A stretch of 64,000 nucleotides of DNA from Mesostigma viride (GCA_009746045.1 RPFO01000034.1:1198786-1262785), one strand, 5' to 3'; counted from the first letter of the stretch, positions 50,461 to 62,435 are shown. Notes: generated from the letters alone by a model not told the origin. Translations and numbers: made by a program.

Positions 50461-51904
50461 GTACGTTGCCCAATCACCCCCGCCCTGGCTTTCCCTTGAA
50501 GCCGCACTCCACCTTGCTCGTTGTCACAAGTGACCGCCCTGCCGCAAAACGGGAGCCCCCCCACATCGGGAGGCGTGTGCCCGGCGGCTGTGGATGCATG
50601 GCCAGGCCCAAAAAGGCCCAGCGCATTTGCACTGCGATTGCGCACGGCCAGCCTATCATGACCCCTCTCGGGGCCCCGAGTCGGTACCGCTATGGCCGTC
50701 TCCCCATAGACCCGGGGTGCTTCGAGAAAAAACGTGGACCTAGCCCAGGCCCCGCCAGCCCGGATGCCCGAGGCCACAGCCCCAGGCACCTGGCTGAACG
50801 AGAGTCCGTTCAGCCAAGACCGCATTCCCCCCCGAGGTTTCTATGCGTGGGGAAAAAATTTCTAGCTTAGACGCTTTTCCCATCGCCGTCCCCAGCCCCA
50901 ACCACCCCCCCTCGGCGGAAGGCAATTGCAAAGTTTGCTGGCCAGCAGCAATTTCCGAAGAAAAAGCCGCAGGCCGCGGACCGAGACACGGGTCGCCAGT
51001 GCCAGCCATCCGGCTCCAACCCGGGGTGCAAGCATCCCCAGGTACGGAGCACCAGCTCGCGCACTGGGCCGACCAAGCGACAGTTGAGCACCTGTCACGG
51101 CATCCGGCCCACCAAAGACCCCAAGCTGGGGAAAAGGTGCGGACCGGAGGTAATCTTTTTCTTTTCTTTTAGTTAACCGGGCGAGGAACTACGCCTGGCC
51201 GGTTAACAACTGGAAGTCTCACCACTGGCCAAGTGGCCAGTGCAACCAGTGCTTTTGGGATTTTGCTCCGCAGCACCCATAGCTGCGGCTGCCGCCGCAA
51301 CGACAACGAGCAAAGAAAGAGGCCGACAAAACCAGCCAGAGCGGCTTTTAGTCGCAAAACCTCCCTTATCCCTAGCTAACTGACGTCATTAAACCCTTAT
51401 GTTTAGTGGATGCTAGTAAGACGCTAACCGTACAGACCGGGGGTAGAATATCCCGAATCTGCACGGCTAGTATTAAATAATGCGTAGGTTGTTCTTTTCA
51501 GGGGCACTGCACCTCACGCCCCGTTCCGCCCGGGTATAATCAACCCAAGCGCGGAACGCACATTTTATTTAATTCATTTTTCAACCATGCACTATATTGC
51601 ATCTACTAATCACAAAAGCTCTAGCCAAACAGCTACGAGTAAACACTGCGACCTATAAGCCGCTCATCCAGCGGCCTCTTGTTCCCGCATTCACGTATAG
51701 AAGAAACTCCGTTCAAAGAACCCCGAGTGCGTTCCGCGCTTGGGTTGATTATACCCGGGCGGAACGGGGCGTGAGGTGCAGTGCCCCTGAAAAGAACAAC
51801 CTACGCATTATTTAATACTAGCCGTGCAGATTCGGGATATTCTACCCCCGGTCTGTACGGTTAGCGTCTTACTAGCATCCACTAAACATAAGGGTTTAAT
51901 GACG

Positions 51905-52138
51905 TCAGTTAGCTAGGGATAAGGGAGGTTTTGCGACTAAAAGCCGCTCTGGCTGGTTTTGTCGGCCTCTTTCTTTGCTCCCCACCCACCCACCCTTGTC
52001 TTGGTTGCCTCTAGGGCAACGTACTTCATGAAGGGCCTTGAACGGCGTGCCTCCGGGCATGTCAATTAGTGTCACATGTATGCTTCCACTTATTGTTTTA
52101 ATGAAGATGCTGGTTTTTGTGGGAGCTACGTGGGACAT
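51905..52138 (-). CDS. Ubiquitin-like ORF, deleted form (copy 4, 77 aa)
   Basis: Same as 49,767-50,000, in s' of the element. The ubiquitin-like part is 52,138-52,025. Confidence 0.35.
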   Translation of the reverse strand: MSHVAPTKTSIFIKTISGSIHVTLIDMPGGTPFKALHEVRCPRGNQDKGGWVGSKERGRQNQPERLLVAKPPLSLAN

Positions 52139-52139
52139 G

Positions 52140-53100
52140 AAGAGCCAATTTTACCCCGACTAGGTTGTCCCCAGTTTACAAATTAACAAAATTAACTAAA
52201 TTAACAAATTAACGCCGGCGGACTACCTGCGGACTGCTCGACGCGGAGTCGCCGGGCAACAAGTTCCGTACTTTACCAAACTCGGCCTCATGCAGAGGCC
52301 GCCGCACCAATTTTTACTTCTTTCCGTCACATGGCTTGCGTTGGGTTCATCGACGAGCATCGACGCTCATCGACGGTGCAATCTGACGGCGGAGAATAAG
52401 TTCGCCACAGCATAGCGCGACGCAAGGGCTAAGATCCGACAACGTGACATGCAAAGCTTTATACCGCATCGCTAACCGGAAATTCCGTCCAACACCGTCG
52501 TACAGTACTGCCAGTCGACCGCACCTCTGCCTCTTAACCGTCGAATGCGCAATCGATCTAGAAAGTAGAAACGTCCCCGCGACACTTCCGCGATTTCAGT
52601 ACTTTCCGTCACCCTTGACAGTTTTCGTACAATACTACAAATTTACGCTGGAATAGAAACTCGCCTCCATACATATATCTCGATAGAGGCGTGCGTCTTA
52701 TTTAATTTCAAGGTAACTTACCTCTTAATTAATCTCGCCCCCCCGTTGTAACACCGTCCCCCGTTGTAACACCGTCCCCCGTTGTAACACCGTCCCCCCC
52801 CCCATAAATGCGTCCCCCCCCCCGTTGTAACACCGTCCCCCCCCACGTACAGTACTTTCAACCGCAGCTCTGCCTTTTTACCGTCGAATGCGCAATCGAT
52901 CTAGAAAGTATCCGCGATTTCAGTACATGCCGTCACCCTTGACAGTTGTCGTACAATAGTACAAATTAACGCCAATAGAAACTCGCCTCCAAACATATAT
53001 CTCGATAGAGGTATGCGTCTTATTTAATTTCAAGGTACCTCTTAATTATTCTCGGCCCCCGCCTTCCGCTAATTTGCTAATTTGCTAAATTTGCTAAAAA
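52140..53100. repeat. Duplicated block U, copy c
   Basis: Same as copy b except small indels (e.g. two bases inserted near 52,649) and shorter C-runs in the GTTGTAACACCGTCCCC units. Followed by short GCTAATTTGCTAA-type repeats to 53,135. Confidence 0.92.
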
Positions 53101-53135
53101 AGAGCCAATTTTAATTTGCTTAATTTGCTAAAAAA

Positions 53136-54810
53136 TAGCCAATTTTACCCCGACTCTTTGTGAACTTGTGGTGGACAGCGTGCGTTGGCGCGAAGCAAGC
53201 CCATGAAAATGCCAGACGTGCAACATGCGCGGGAAGGTGGCAGGTGCTCGGGAGTCGCCAGCCATGAGGGACACCGACCAGCTTTTTCAGGAATGGCTAC
53301 AACGGGTTACCCTCGCGAAAGGTGACCCGAAGCCTGCTATTAGCGACGACATTAACCCAAATGCTCCGAGCCCCACGGCTGTAGAAGAGCAGAGCATCGC
53401 ACGCGAAGGGCACAGCGCCGCACTCGATCTGGTTGCGGCTTTGGTGATCTTTGGAGATGCTGGCAATCTTGAGGACGATAGTTGGCGCAGTAATAAATGT
53501 CGGTCTTCTTGTGCGGCATTGCATACTCTTTGGAGATGACAAGGCGAGCTCGCCTAAGCCGAAGGCAAAGCGAAATATGAGCGACAAAGCAAACGTTAAA
53601 CTCACAACGCCCTGATGACAATATGGATGGCGGCAATTGGTGTTGATGGCCACATACACACTGATTCATATCCATCATCGTGCACGACTCGAAAACGCGG
53701 ATAACATAACGGCAGGCTCGAGCTACCTTGGTCCGGATTCTCCAGATCTCTGGCCTGCGCTGTTGTCTCATTGACATACACACTGATGCGCCCGGCAATA
53801 GCATGGGCGGTCCGTCTGCATGAACAATCTTTCGTTGCTGGCCGCCCCACGCTTCACGTTCCAGGCACACTGGTTGGTAAGAAAGGTCAACTTGTAAGGT
53901 CCGTTGAGTCCGATCTCTTTTCTTTCAGGGGCATGCTCTTTTTGTGTGTGCGATCATGATGGCCACTATGGAACGTGATTCATAAGATATTGCTTCAAAT
54001 TTGCTGTGCGATAACACTTCCTTGACTACTTGTAGTAATCACTTTTATTGCTCATTGAAATAATTTTGGACATTTATCTGCTGGCCCCAGGCAATTGTCA
54101 TGTTTGTTGTCTCACTCACTTGATGACAATGTAAAGACTATCACTAAAGCAACTAGCGCAGGCCAGAAATATGGAGATCCGGACCATGCTGTTGATATCT
54201 CGAGCCTGCTGTTGACTCATCCGTGTTAGTCGAGTCATTCACAACGATGGAAACAAATGGAGGTGGAAATGTGCAGCCTTGTAGTTACAACTATGGCTGG
54301 CTAACATTCAGAGCGGGATCTACACGGTTTGCGATGGCACCACTCCTTTTGAACTGCAATAACCCTAAATGGAATTAATATGTTCGCACATTGCATAGTT
54401 GCATGCCTCCCTTTATAATTGCAACGCGCCCGACATTAGTCATGATTAAAGAATTACGCGTGCACAAAGTTATTGTTAAGCAGCCACAATACGTCCAACA
54501 TTATGTCTCACTCAATGAGCAACCAATTCAAGACATTGCACATGTCCAAGTGAGGTCTTAACAACCACAGTACCCCCAGTGCGTGTGACTAGCTCAAGGA
54601 GCTAGTATGCGCGTCATTGACCACTATGAACATGTGTAGCATCATACAGTAAGCTAATGGAATTTCCATTATTATAATTCTGAAATGTTGACTCACATTT
54701 GCTAAATGAAGTAAGGAGTTCAGTTCTAAAACAAACTCTTGCTTATGCCCACTCTGATATGGGAAACCAGATGCCCATCCATGAAAAGAATGTGTGTGTG
54801 TGTGAGTGAG
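53136..54810. repeat. Duplicated block V, copy 2
   Basis: Near-identical to 45,575-47,257. Only scattered substitutions are visible (e.g. 53,693, 53,931, 54,151). It runs into the (GTGA)n array. Confidence 0.93.
53225..53539 (+). CDS. Hypothetical ORF in block V, copy 2
   Basis: Same 104-aa frame as 45,666-45,980. No domain recognised; see that entry for caveats. Confidence 0.3.
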   Translation: MRGKVAGARESPAMRDTDQLFQEWLQRVTLAKGDPKPAISDDINPNAPSPTAVEEQSIAREGHSAALDLVAALVIFGDAGNLEDDSWRSNKCRSSCAALHTLWR

Positions 54811-57800
54811 TGAGTGAGTGAGTGAGTGAGTGAGTGAGTGAGTGAGTGAGTGAGTGAGTGAGTGAGTGAGTGAGTGAGTGAGTGAGTGAGTGAGTGAGTG
54901 AGTGAGTGAGTGAGTGAGTGAGTGAGTGAGTGAGTGAGTGAGTGAGTGAGTGAGTGAGTGAGTGAGTGAGTGAGTGAGTGAGTGAGTGAGTGAGTGAGTG
55001 AGTGAGTGAGTGAGTGAGTGAGTGAGTGAGTGAGTGAGTGAGTGAGTGAGTGAGTGAGTGAGTGAGTGAGTGAGTGAGTGAGTGAGTGAGTGAGTGAGTG
55101 AGTGAGTGAGTGAGTGAGTGAGTGAGTGAGTGAGTGAGTGAGTGAGTGAGTGAGTGAGTGAGTGAGTGAGTGAGTGAGTGAGTGAGTGAGTGAGTGAGTG
55201 AGTGAGTGAGTGAGTGAGTGAGTGAGTGAGTGAGTGAGTGAGTGAGTGAGTGAGTGAGTGAGTGAGTGAGTGAGTGAGTGAGTGAGTGAGTGAGTGAGTG
55301 AGTGAGTGAGTGAGTGAGTGAGTGAGTGAGTGAGTGAGTGAGTGAGTGAGTGAGTGAGTGAGTGAGTGAGTGAGTGAGTGAGTGAGTGAGTGAGTGAGTG
55401 AGTGAGTGAGTGAGTGAGTGAGTGAGTGAGTGAGTGAGTGAGTGAGTGAGTGAGTGAGTGAGTGAGTGAGTGAGTGAGTGAGTGAGTGAGTGAGTGAGTG
55501 AGTGAGTGAGTGAGTGAGTGAGTGAGTGAGTGAGTGAGTGAGTGAGTGAGTGAGTGAGTGAGTGAGTGAGTGAGTGAGTGAGTGAGTGAGTGAGTGAGTG
55601 AGTGAGTGAGTGAGTGAGTGAGTGAGTGAGTGAGTGAGTGAGTGAGTGAGTGAGTGAGTGAGTGAGTGAGTGAGTGAGTGAGTGAGTGAGTGAGTGAGTG
55701 AGTGAGTGAGTGAGTGAGTGAGTGAGTGAGTGAGTGAGTGAGTGAGTGAGTGAGTGAGTGAGTGAGTGAGTGAGTGAGTGAGTGAGTGAGTGAGTGAGTG
55801 AGTGAGTGAGTGAGTGAGTGAGTGAGTGAGTGAGTGAGTGAGTGAGTGAGTGAGTGAGTGAGTGAGTGAGTGAGTGAGTGAGTGAGTGAGTGAGTGAGTG
55901 AGTGAGTGAGTGAGTGAGTGAGTGAGTGAGTGAGTGAGTGAGTGAGTGAGTGAGTGAGTGAGTGAGTGAGTGAGTGAGTGAGTGAGTGAGTGAGTGAGTG
56001 AGTGAGTGAGTGAGTGAGTGAGTGAGTGAGTGAGTGAGTGAGTGAGTGAGTGAGTGAGTGAGTGAGTGAGTGAGTGAGTGAGTGAGGAGTGAGGGAGGAG
56101 GGAGTGAGGGAGGGAGGGAGTGAGGGAGGGAGGGAGGGAGGGAGGGAGGAGGGAGGGAGGGAGGGAGGGAGGAGGGAGGGAGGGAGGGAGGGAGGGAGGG
56201 AGGGAGGGAGGAGGGAGGGAGGGAGGGAGGGAGGAGGGAGGGAGGGAGGGAGGGAGGGAGGGAGGGAGGGAGGGAGGGAGGGAGGAGGAGGGAGGGAGGG
56301 AGGGAGGGAGGGAGGGAGGAGGGAGGAGGGAGGGAGGAGGGAGGAGGGAGGGAGGGAGGGAGGGAGGGAGGGAGGGAGGAGGGAGGGAGGGAGGGAGGGA
56401 GGGAGGAGGGGGAGGGAGGGAGGGAGGGAGGAGGGAGGGAGGGAGGGAGGGAGGGAGGAGGGAGGGAGGAGGGAGGAGGGAGGAGGGAGGGAGGGAGGGA
56501 GGGAGGGAGGGAGGAGGGAGGGAGGAGGGAGGAGGGGGAGGGAGGGAGGGAGGGAGGGAGGGAGGGAGGGAGGGAGGGAGGGAGGAGGGAGGGAGGGAGG
56601 GAGGGAGGGAGGGAGGGAGGGAGGGAGGGAGGGAGGGAGGGAGGGAGGGAGTGAGTGAGTGAGTGAGTGAGTGAGTGAGTGAGTGAGTGAGTGAGTGAGT
56701 GAGTGAGTGAGTGAGTGAGTGAGTGAGTGAGTGAGTGAGTGAGTGAGTGAGTGAGTGAGTGAGTGAGTGAGTGAGTGAGTGAGTGAGTGAGTGAGTGAGT
56801 GAGTGAGTGAGTGAGTGAGTGAGTGAGTGAGTGAGTGAGTGAGTGAGTGAGTGAGTGAGTGAGTGAGTGAGTGAGTGAGTGAGTGAGTGAGTGAGTGAGT
56901 GAGTGAGTGAGTGAGTGAGTGAGTGAGTGAGTGAGTGAGTGAGTGAGTGAGTGAGTGAGTGAGTGAGTGAGTGAGTGAGTGAGGGGAGTGAGTGAGTGAG
57001 TGAGTGAGGGAGTGAGTGAGTGAGTGAGTGAGGGAGGAGTGAGTGAGTGAGGGAGGAGTGAGTGAGTGAGTGAGTGAGTGAGGGAGGGAGGAGTGAGGGA
57101 GTGAGTGAGTGAGTGAGGGAGTGAGTGAGTGAGGGAGTGAGTGAGTGAGTGAGTGAGTGAGTGAGTGAGTGAGTGAGTGAGTGAGTGAGTGAGTGAGTGA
57201 GTGAGTGAGTGAGTGAGTGAGTGAGTGAGTGAGTGAGTGAGTGAGTGAGTGAGTGAGTGAGTGAGTGAGTGAGTGAGTGAGTGAGTGAGTGAGTGAGTGA
57301 GTGAGTGAGTGAGTGAGTGAGTGAGTGAGTGAGTGAGTGTGAGTGAGTGAGTGAGTGAGTGAGTGAGTGAGTGAGTGAGTGAGTGAGTGAGTGAGTGAGT
57401 GAGTGAGTGAGTGAGTGAGTGAGTGAGTGAGTGAGTGAGTGAGTGAGTGAGTGAGTGAGTGAGTGAGTGAGTGAGTGAGTGAGTGAGTGAGTGAGTGAGT
57501 GAGTGAGTGAGTGAGTGAGTGAGTGAGTGAGTGAGTGAGTGAGTGAGTGAGTGAGAGTGAGTGAGTGAGTGAGTGAGTGAGTGAGTGAGTGAGTGAGTGA
57601 GTGAGTGAGTGAGTGAGTGAGTGAGTGAGTGAGTGAGTGAGTGAGTGAGTGAGTGAGTGAGTGAGTGAGTGAGTGAGTGAGTGAGTGAGTGAGTGAGTGA
57701 GTGAGTGAGTGAGTGAGTGAGTGAGTGAGTGAGTGAGTGAGTGAGTGAGTGAGTGAGTGAGTGAGTGAGTGAGTGAGTGAGTGAGTGAGTGAGTGAGTGA

Positions 57801-60800
57801 GTGAGTGAGTGAGTGAGTGAGTGAGTGAGTGAGTGAGTGAGTGAGTGAGAGTGAGTGAGTGAGTGAGTGAGTGAGTGAGTGAGTGAGTGAGTGAGTGAGT
57901 GAGTGAGTGAGTGAGTGAGTGAGTGAGTGAGTGAGTGAGTGAGTGAGTGAGTGAGTGAGTGAGTGAGTGAGTGAGTGAGTGAGTGAGTGAGTGAGTGAGT
58001 GAGTGAGTGAGTGAGTGAGTGAGTGAGTGAGTGAGTGAGTGAGTGTGAGTGAGTGAGTGAGTGAGTGAGTGAGTGAGTGAGTGAGTGAGTGAGTGAGTGA
58101 GTGAGTGAGTGAGTGAGTGAGTGAGTGAGTGAGTGAGTGAGTGAGTGAGTGAGTGAGTGAGTGAGTGAGTGAGTGAGTGAGTGAGTGAGTGAGTGAGTGA
58201 GTGAGTGAGTGAGTGAGTGAGTGAGTGAGTGAGTGAGTGAGTGAGTGAGTGAGTGAGTGAGTGAGTGAGAGTGAGTGAGTGAGTGAGTGAGTGAGTGAGT
58301 GAGTGAGTGAGTGAGTGAGTGAGTGAGTGAGTGAGTGAGTGAGTGAGTGAGTGAGTGAGAGTGAGTGAGTGAGTGAGTGAGTGAGTGAGTGAGTGAGTGA
58401 GTGAGTGAGTGAGTGAGTGAGTGAGTGAGTGAGTGAGTGAGTGAGTGAGTGAGTGAGTGAGTGAGTGAGTGAGTGAGTGAGTGAGTGAGTGAGTGAGTGA
58501 GTGAGTGAGTGAGTGAGTGAGTGAGTGAGTGAGTGAGTGAGTGAGTGAGTGAGTGAGTGAGTGAGTGAGTGAGTGAGTGAGTGAGTGAGTGAGTGAGTGA
58601 GTGAGTGAGTGAGTGAGTGAGTGAGTGAGTGAGGGAGGAGTGAGTGAGTGAGTGAGTGAGTGAGTGAGTGAGTGAGTGAGTGAGTGAGTGAGTGAGTGAG
58701 TGAGGGAGGGAGTGAGTGAGTGAGTGAGGAGTGAGTGAGGAGTGAGTGAGTGAGTGAGTGAGTGAGTGAGTGAGGGAGTGAGTGAGTGAGGAGTGAGTGA
58801 GTGAGTGAGTGAGTGAGGAGTGAGTGAGTGAGGAGTGAGTGAGTGAGTGAGTGAGTGAGTGAGTGAGTGAGTGAGTGAGTGAGTGAGTGAGTGAGTGAGT
58901 GAGTGAGTGAGTGAGTGAGTGAGTGAGTGAGTGAGTGAGTGAGTGAGTGAGTGAGTGAGTGAGTGAGTGAGTGAGTGAGTGAGTGAGTGAGTGAGTGAGT
59001 GAGTGAGTGAGTGAGTGAGTGAGTGAGTGAGTGAGTGAGTGAGTGAGTGAGTGAGTGAGTGAGTGAGTGAGTGAGTGAGTGAGTGAGTGAGTGAGTGAGT
59101 GAGTGAGTGAGTGAGTGAGTGAGTGAGTGAGTGAGTGAGTGAGTGAGTGAGTGAGTGAGTGAGTGAGTGAGTGAGTGAGTGAGTGAGTGAGTGAGTGAGT
59201 GAGTGAGTGAGTGAGTGAGTGAGTGAGTGAGTGAGTGAGTGAGTGAGTGAGTGAGTGAGTGAGTGAGTGAGTGAGTGAGTGAGTGAGTGAGTGAGTGAGT
59301 GAGTGAGTGAGTGAGTGAGTGAGTGAGTGAGTGAGTGAGTGAGTGAGTGAGTGAGTGAGTGAGTGAGTGAGTGAGTGAGTGAGTGAGTGAGTGAGTGAGT
59401 GAGTGAGTGAGTGAGTGAGTGAGTGAGTGAGTGAGTGAGTGAGTGAGTGAGGGAGTGAGTGAGTGAGTGAGTGAGTGAGTGAGTGAGTGAGTGAGTGAGT
59501 GAGTGAGTGAGTGAGTGAGTGAGTGAGTGAGTGAGTGAGTGAGGGAGTGAGGAGTGAGTGAGTGAGTGAGTGAGTGAGTGGGGAGTGAGTGAGTGAGTGA
59601 GTGAGTGAGTGAGTGAGTGAGTGAGTGAGTGAGTGAGTGAGTGAGTGAGTGAGTGAGTGAGTGAGTGAGTGAGTGAGTGAGTGAGTGAGTGAGTGAGTGA
59701 GTGAGTGAGTGAGTGAGTGAGTGAGTGAGTGAGTGAGTGAGTGAGTGAGTGAGTGAGTGAGTGAGTGAGTGAGTGAGTGAGTGAGTGAGTGAGTGAGTGA
59801 GTGAGTGAGTGAGTGAGTGAGTGAGTGAGTGAGTGAGTGAGTGAGTGAGTGAGTGAGTGAGTGAGTGAGTGAGTGAGTGAGTGAGTGAGTGAGTGAGTGA
59901 GTGAGTGAGTGAGTGAGTGAGTGAGTGAGTGAGTGAGTGAGTGAGTGAGTGAGTGAGTGAGTGAGTGAGTGAGTGAGTGAGTGAGTGAGTGAGTGAGTGA
60001 GTGAGTGAGTGAGTGAGTGAGTGAGTGAGTGAGTGAGTGAGTGAGTGAGTGAGTGAGTGAGTGAGTGAGTGAGTGAGTGAGTGAGTGAGTGAGTGAGTGA
60101 GTGAGTGAGTGAGTGAGTGAGTGAGTGAGTGAGTGAGTGAGTGAGTGAGTGAGTGAGTGAGTGAGTGAGTGAGTGAGTGAGTGAGTGAGTGAGTGAGTGA
60201 GTGAGTGAGTGAGTGAGTGAGTGAGTGAGTGAGTGAGTGAGTGAGTGAGTGAGTGAGTGAGTGAGTGAGTGAGTGAGTGAGTAAGGGAGGGAGGGAGGGA
60301 GGGAGGGAGGGAGGGAGGGAGGAGGGAGGGAGGGAGGGAGGGAGGGAGAGGGAGGGAGGGAGAGGGAGGGAGGGAGGGAGGGAGGGAGGGAGGGAGGGAG
60401 GGAGGGAGGGAGGGAGTAAGGGAGGGAGGGAGGGAGGGAGGGAGGGAGGGAGGGAGGGAGGGAGGGAGGGAGGGAGGGAGGAGGGAGGGAGGAGGGAGGG
60501 AGGGGGAGGGAGGGAGGGAGGGAGGGAGGGAGGAGGGAGGAGGAGGGAGGGAGGGAGGGAGGGAGGGAGGGAGGGAGGGAGGGAGGGAGGGAGGGAGGGA
60601 GGGAGGGAGGGAGGGAGGAGGGAGGGAGGGAGGGAGGGAGGGAGGGAGGGAGGAGGAGGGAGGGAGGGAGGGAGGGAGGGAGGGAGGAGGAGGGAGGATC
60701 GAGGGAGGGAGGGAGGGAGGGAGGGAGGAGGGAGGGAGGGAGGGAGGGAGGGAGGGAGGGAGGGAGGGAGGAGGGAGGGAGGGAGGGAGGGAGGGAGGGA

Positions 60801-60924
60801 GGGAGGGAGGGAGGGAGGGAGGGAGGGAGGGAGGGAGGGAGGGAGGGAGGGAGGGAGGGAGGGAGGGAGGGAGGGAGGGAGGGAGGGAGGGAGGGAGGGA
60901 GGGAGGGAGGGAGGGAGGGAGGGA
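54794..60924. repeat. Giant (GTGA)n/(GGGA)n compound array
   Basis: About 6.1 kb: GTGA 54,802-56,084; GGGA with frequent GGA slips 56,085-56,650; GTGA with sparse one-unit variants (GTGTGA, GAGA, GGGA) to 60,282; GGGA to 60,924. Plus strand lacks C almost entirely (one ATCGAG interruption near 60,699). Short bursts of GGA/GGGA occur at 56,984-57,134 and 58,633-58,832. Confidence 0.98.
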
Positions 60925-61150
60925 GAGAGAGAGAGAGAGACTCTAGATGTGCATGTACGTATGCGTGTGCGTGTGCGTGTGCGTGTGCGTGTGCGTGTGC
61001 GTGTGCGTGTGCGTGTGCGTGTGCGTGTGCGTGTGCGTGTGCGTGTGCGTGTGCGTGTGCGTGTGCGTGTGCGTGTGCGTGTGCGTGTGCGTGTGCGTGT
61101 GCGTGTGCGTGTGCGTGTGCGTGTGCGTGTGCGTGTGCGTGTGCGTGTGC
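60925..61150. repeat. (GA)n then (GTGTGC)n array
   Basis: A short GA run (60,925-60,940) and a unique ~20 bp lead to about 31 hexamer units of GTGTGC (60,962-61,150). Alternating purine-pyrimidine: Z-DNA-prone. Confidence 0.97.
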
Positions 61151-61199
61151 ATGCGCACATGCCACACGTGCACATGCACGTACTGTATGGGTGGGCAGG

Positions 61200-61700
61200 G
61201 CATTGCGTTCGCAGCGACGACGTATACACAGTCCAGGTTACCATAGGCGTCCAACCGGAACCTACGCTTGCTGTTTGCTGTTGAAAGCATCTTCAAGTTC
61301 TCGTAGAATGCCAGGGCGTTCCCCATTTTTGGACCACGTGTTAGTGAAGCGATGCCATATGCACGCTCCAAGGTACCATAGTCGCAGCTATGAGAAAGCC
61401 ACTCTAATGCACCAATGAGCATTTGCTCGGGTCTTACCACGTCCAACCGGAGCCCGCGCCCGCCGTTGTCTGGAGATTCGGCTCGCTGATCGGGCCGATT
61501 TTCTCCAGTAAATAACCGAACGCCTCCAGCGAGATATGGCATGTTTTGTGCATGTGACGGCGGGCGGCTCTGGGGTCGTCCCCAGCCAATAAACAAACCG
61601 GCTTTGAAACAACATCGACAGAGAAGCACTGGCACCAACACCTGGAAAAACTTGCAAAGAAAGCTACCTGTCTGCGTTTGAGCGCAGACAGGTAGCTGGA
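61200..61700 (-). pseudogene. Decayed transposase-like frame (PIF/Harbinger HTH region?)
   Basis: Across two minus-strand frames one reads HISLEAFGYLLEKIGP and, after a shift, RPEQMLIGALEWLSHSCDYG, LERAYGIASLTRGPKMGNAL and AFYENLKMLSTANSKRRF. This order (a helix, a short gap, 'xxLxxALxWLxxxxxYxxLxxxxGI') resembles the N-terminal helix-turn-helix region of DDE_Tnp_4/Harbinger transposases. No DDE catalytic domain is present: the frame runs into the (GTGTGC)n array. Assignment is tentative. Confidence 0.35.
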
Positions 61701-61813
61701 AAAGCGACATGCACGACAGGTCACCGGCGCGTTTTTATCATATTTCTGCAGCACTGTATCAAATTAGTGGTGCAGTTCTAAGTTAGTGGTTTACAGCTGT
61801 ACAAGACGTGCAT

Positions 61814-62435
61814 GTTAATTAAATGCACGTGACTGCGTCACGTGGGTGCCAATACAGAGTAAAGGAACCTTCAACCCTATATACACAGCGAGAAGGAGGG
61901 AGGGCGCCCCAGCCCTAGCTTCTCTCACTGCCGCAGGTGGGCAGGCCACAGAGCGCTCTCTCCACGGCATGGTGCCGCGGGGCGCAACACTGTGGGTGCA
62001 ATACAACCAGTACGTGCAATACCATAGGTAGGCTGACGCATAGCTTATGCTACAAATGTGAGGTGGGCTCAAGACGTCGACTAATTACATAAGGCGCAAG
62101 CTGATGGCCACAAGGTGCTAGAGCTAATTGAAGGTACTATAACGCTGTGCGCTAATATCGTTTCAAGTGCTGTAATGCCTAAGCTATCCCATAATCGATT
62201 GCCCCCATCTAGACAACTAGCTGGAGTGCTCTATCCCGGGGAAGCCCGGGGGGGCTTCCACAGTTTCTTGTTGACATGCATAGAGGTCCCCGCCCCGCCA
62301 GTACACTTGGGGCTTCTCGGGGTTGGTCTTGTGGCGGATGTAGTCGGGCCACTGATCGCGGCGTTGCTGCTGCTGGGCTGGCGTCAGGTCGTCGTCAAGC
62401 GACCAGGAGGTGTCCACCAGTTATTAGCCAACGTG
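61814..62435 (-). mobile_element. LINE 3' fragment: ORF1-like end plus 3' UTR
   Basis: The TTAATTAA tail and hairpin CACGTGACTGCGTCACGTG (61,826-61,844) match the 3' end of the LINE at 39,055. Upstream, on the minus strand (62,417-62,217), an ORF1-like piece reads LDDDLTPAQQQQRRDQWPDY and PQVYWRGGDLYA. Again there is no RT between ORF1-like sequence and 3' UTR. Confidence 0.7.

Larger units (their letters stand above)
48214..52140. mobile_element. Self-nested inverted element (E-s-E'-s' structure)
   Basis: Blocks: A (167 bp), B (254 bp), C (962 bp), L (34 bp), c (last ~126 bp of C); a prime marks reverse complement. Order: A 48,214; B 48,381; C 48,635; A 49,597; c' 49,764; L 49,891; B' 49,925; A' 50,179; C' 50,346; B' 51,308; A' 51,562; B 51,727; L' 51,981; c 52,015-52,140. 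So A-B-C-A-B-L'-c is a tandem of a full and a deleted unit. The segment 49,764-51,726 is the reverse complement of that tandem, sitting exactly at the A|B joint. C copies differ by compensating one-base homopolymer changes. B starts with a GTTCCGC/GCGGAAC hairpin. No transposase or RT recognised. Confidence 0.85.

Noticed and set aside
54726-61244. Open frames over 2,100 codons (LTHS repeats) on the minus strand
   Set aside because: They are translations of the GTGA/GGGA tetranucleotide array; a 4-bp unit without stops stays open in several frames at once.
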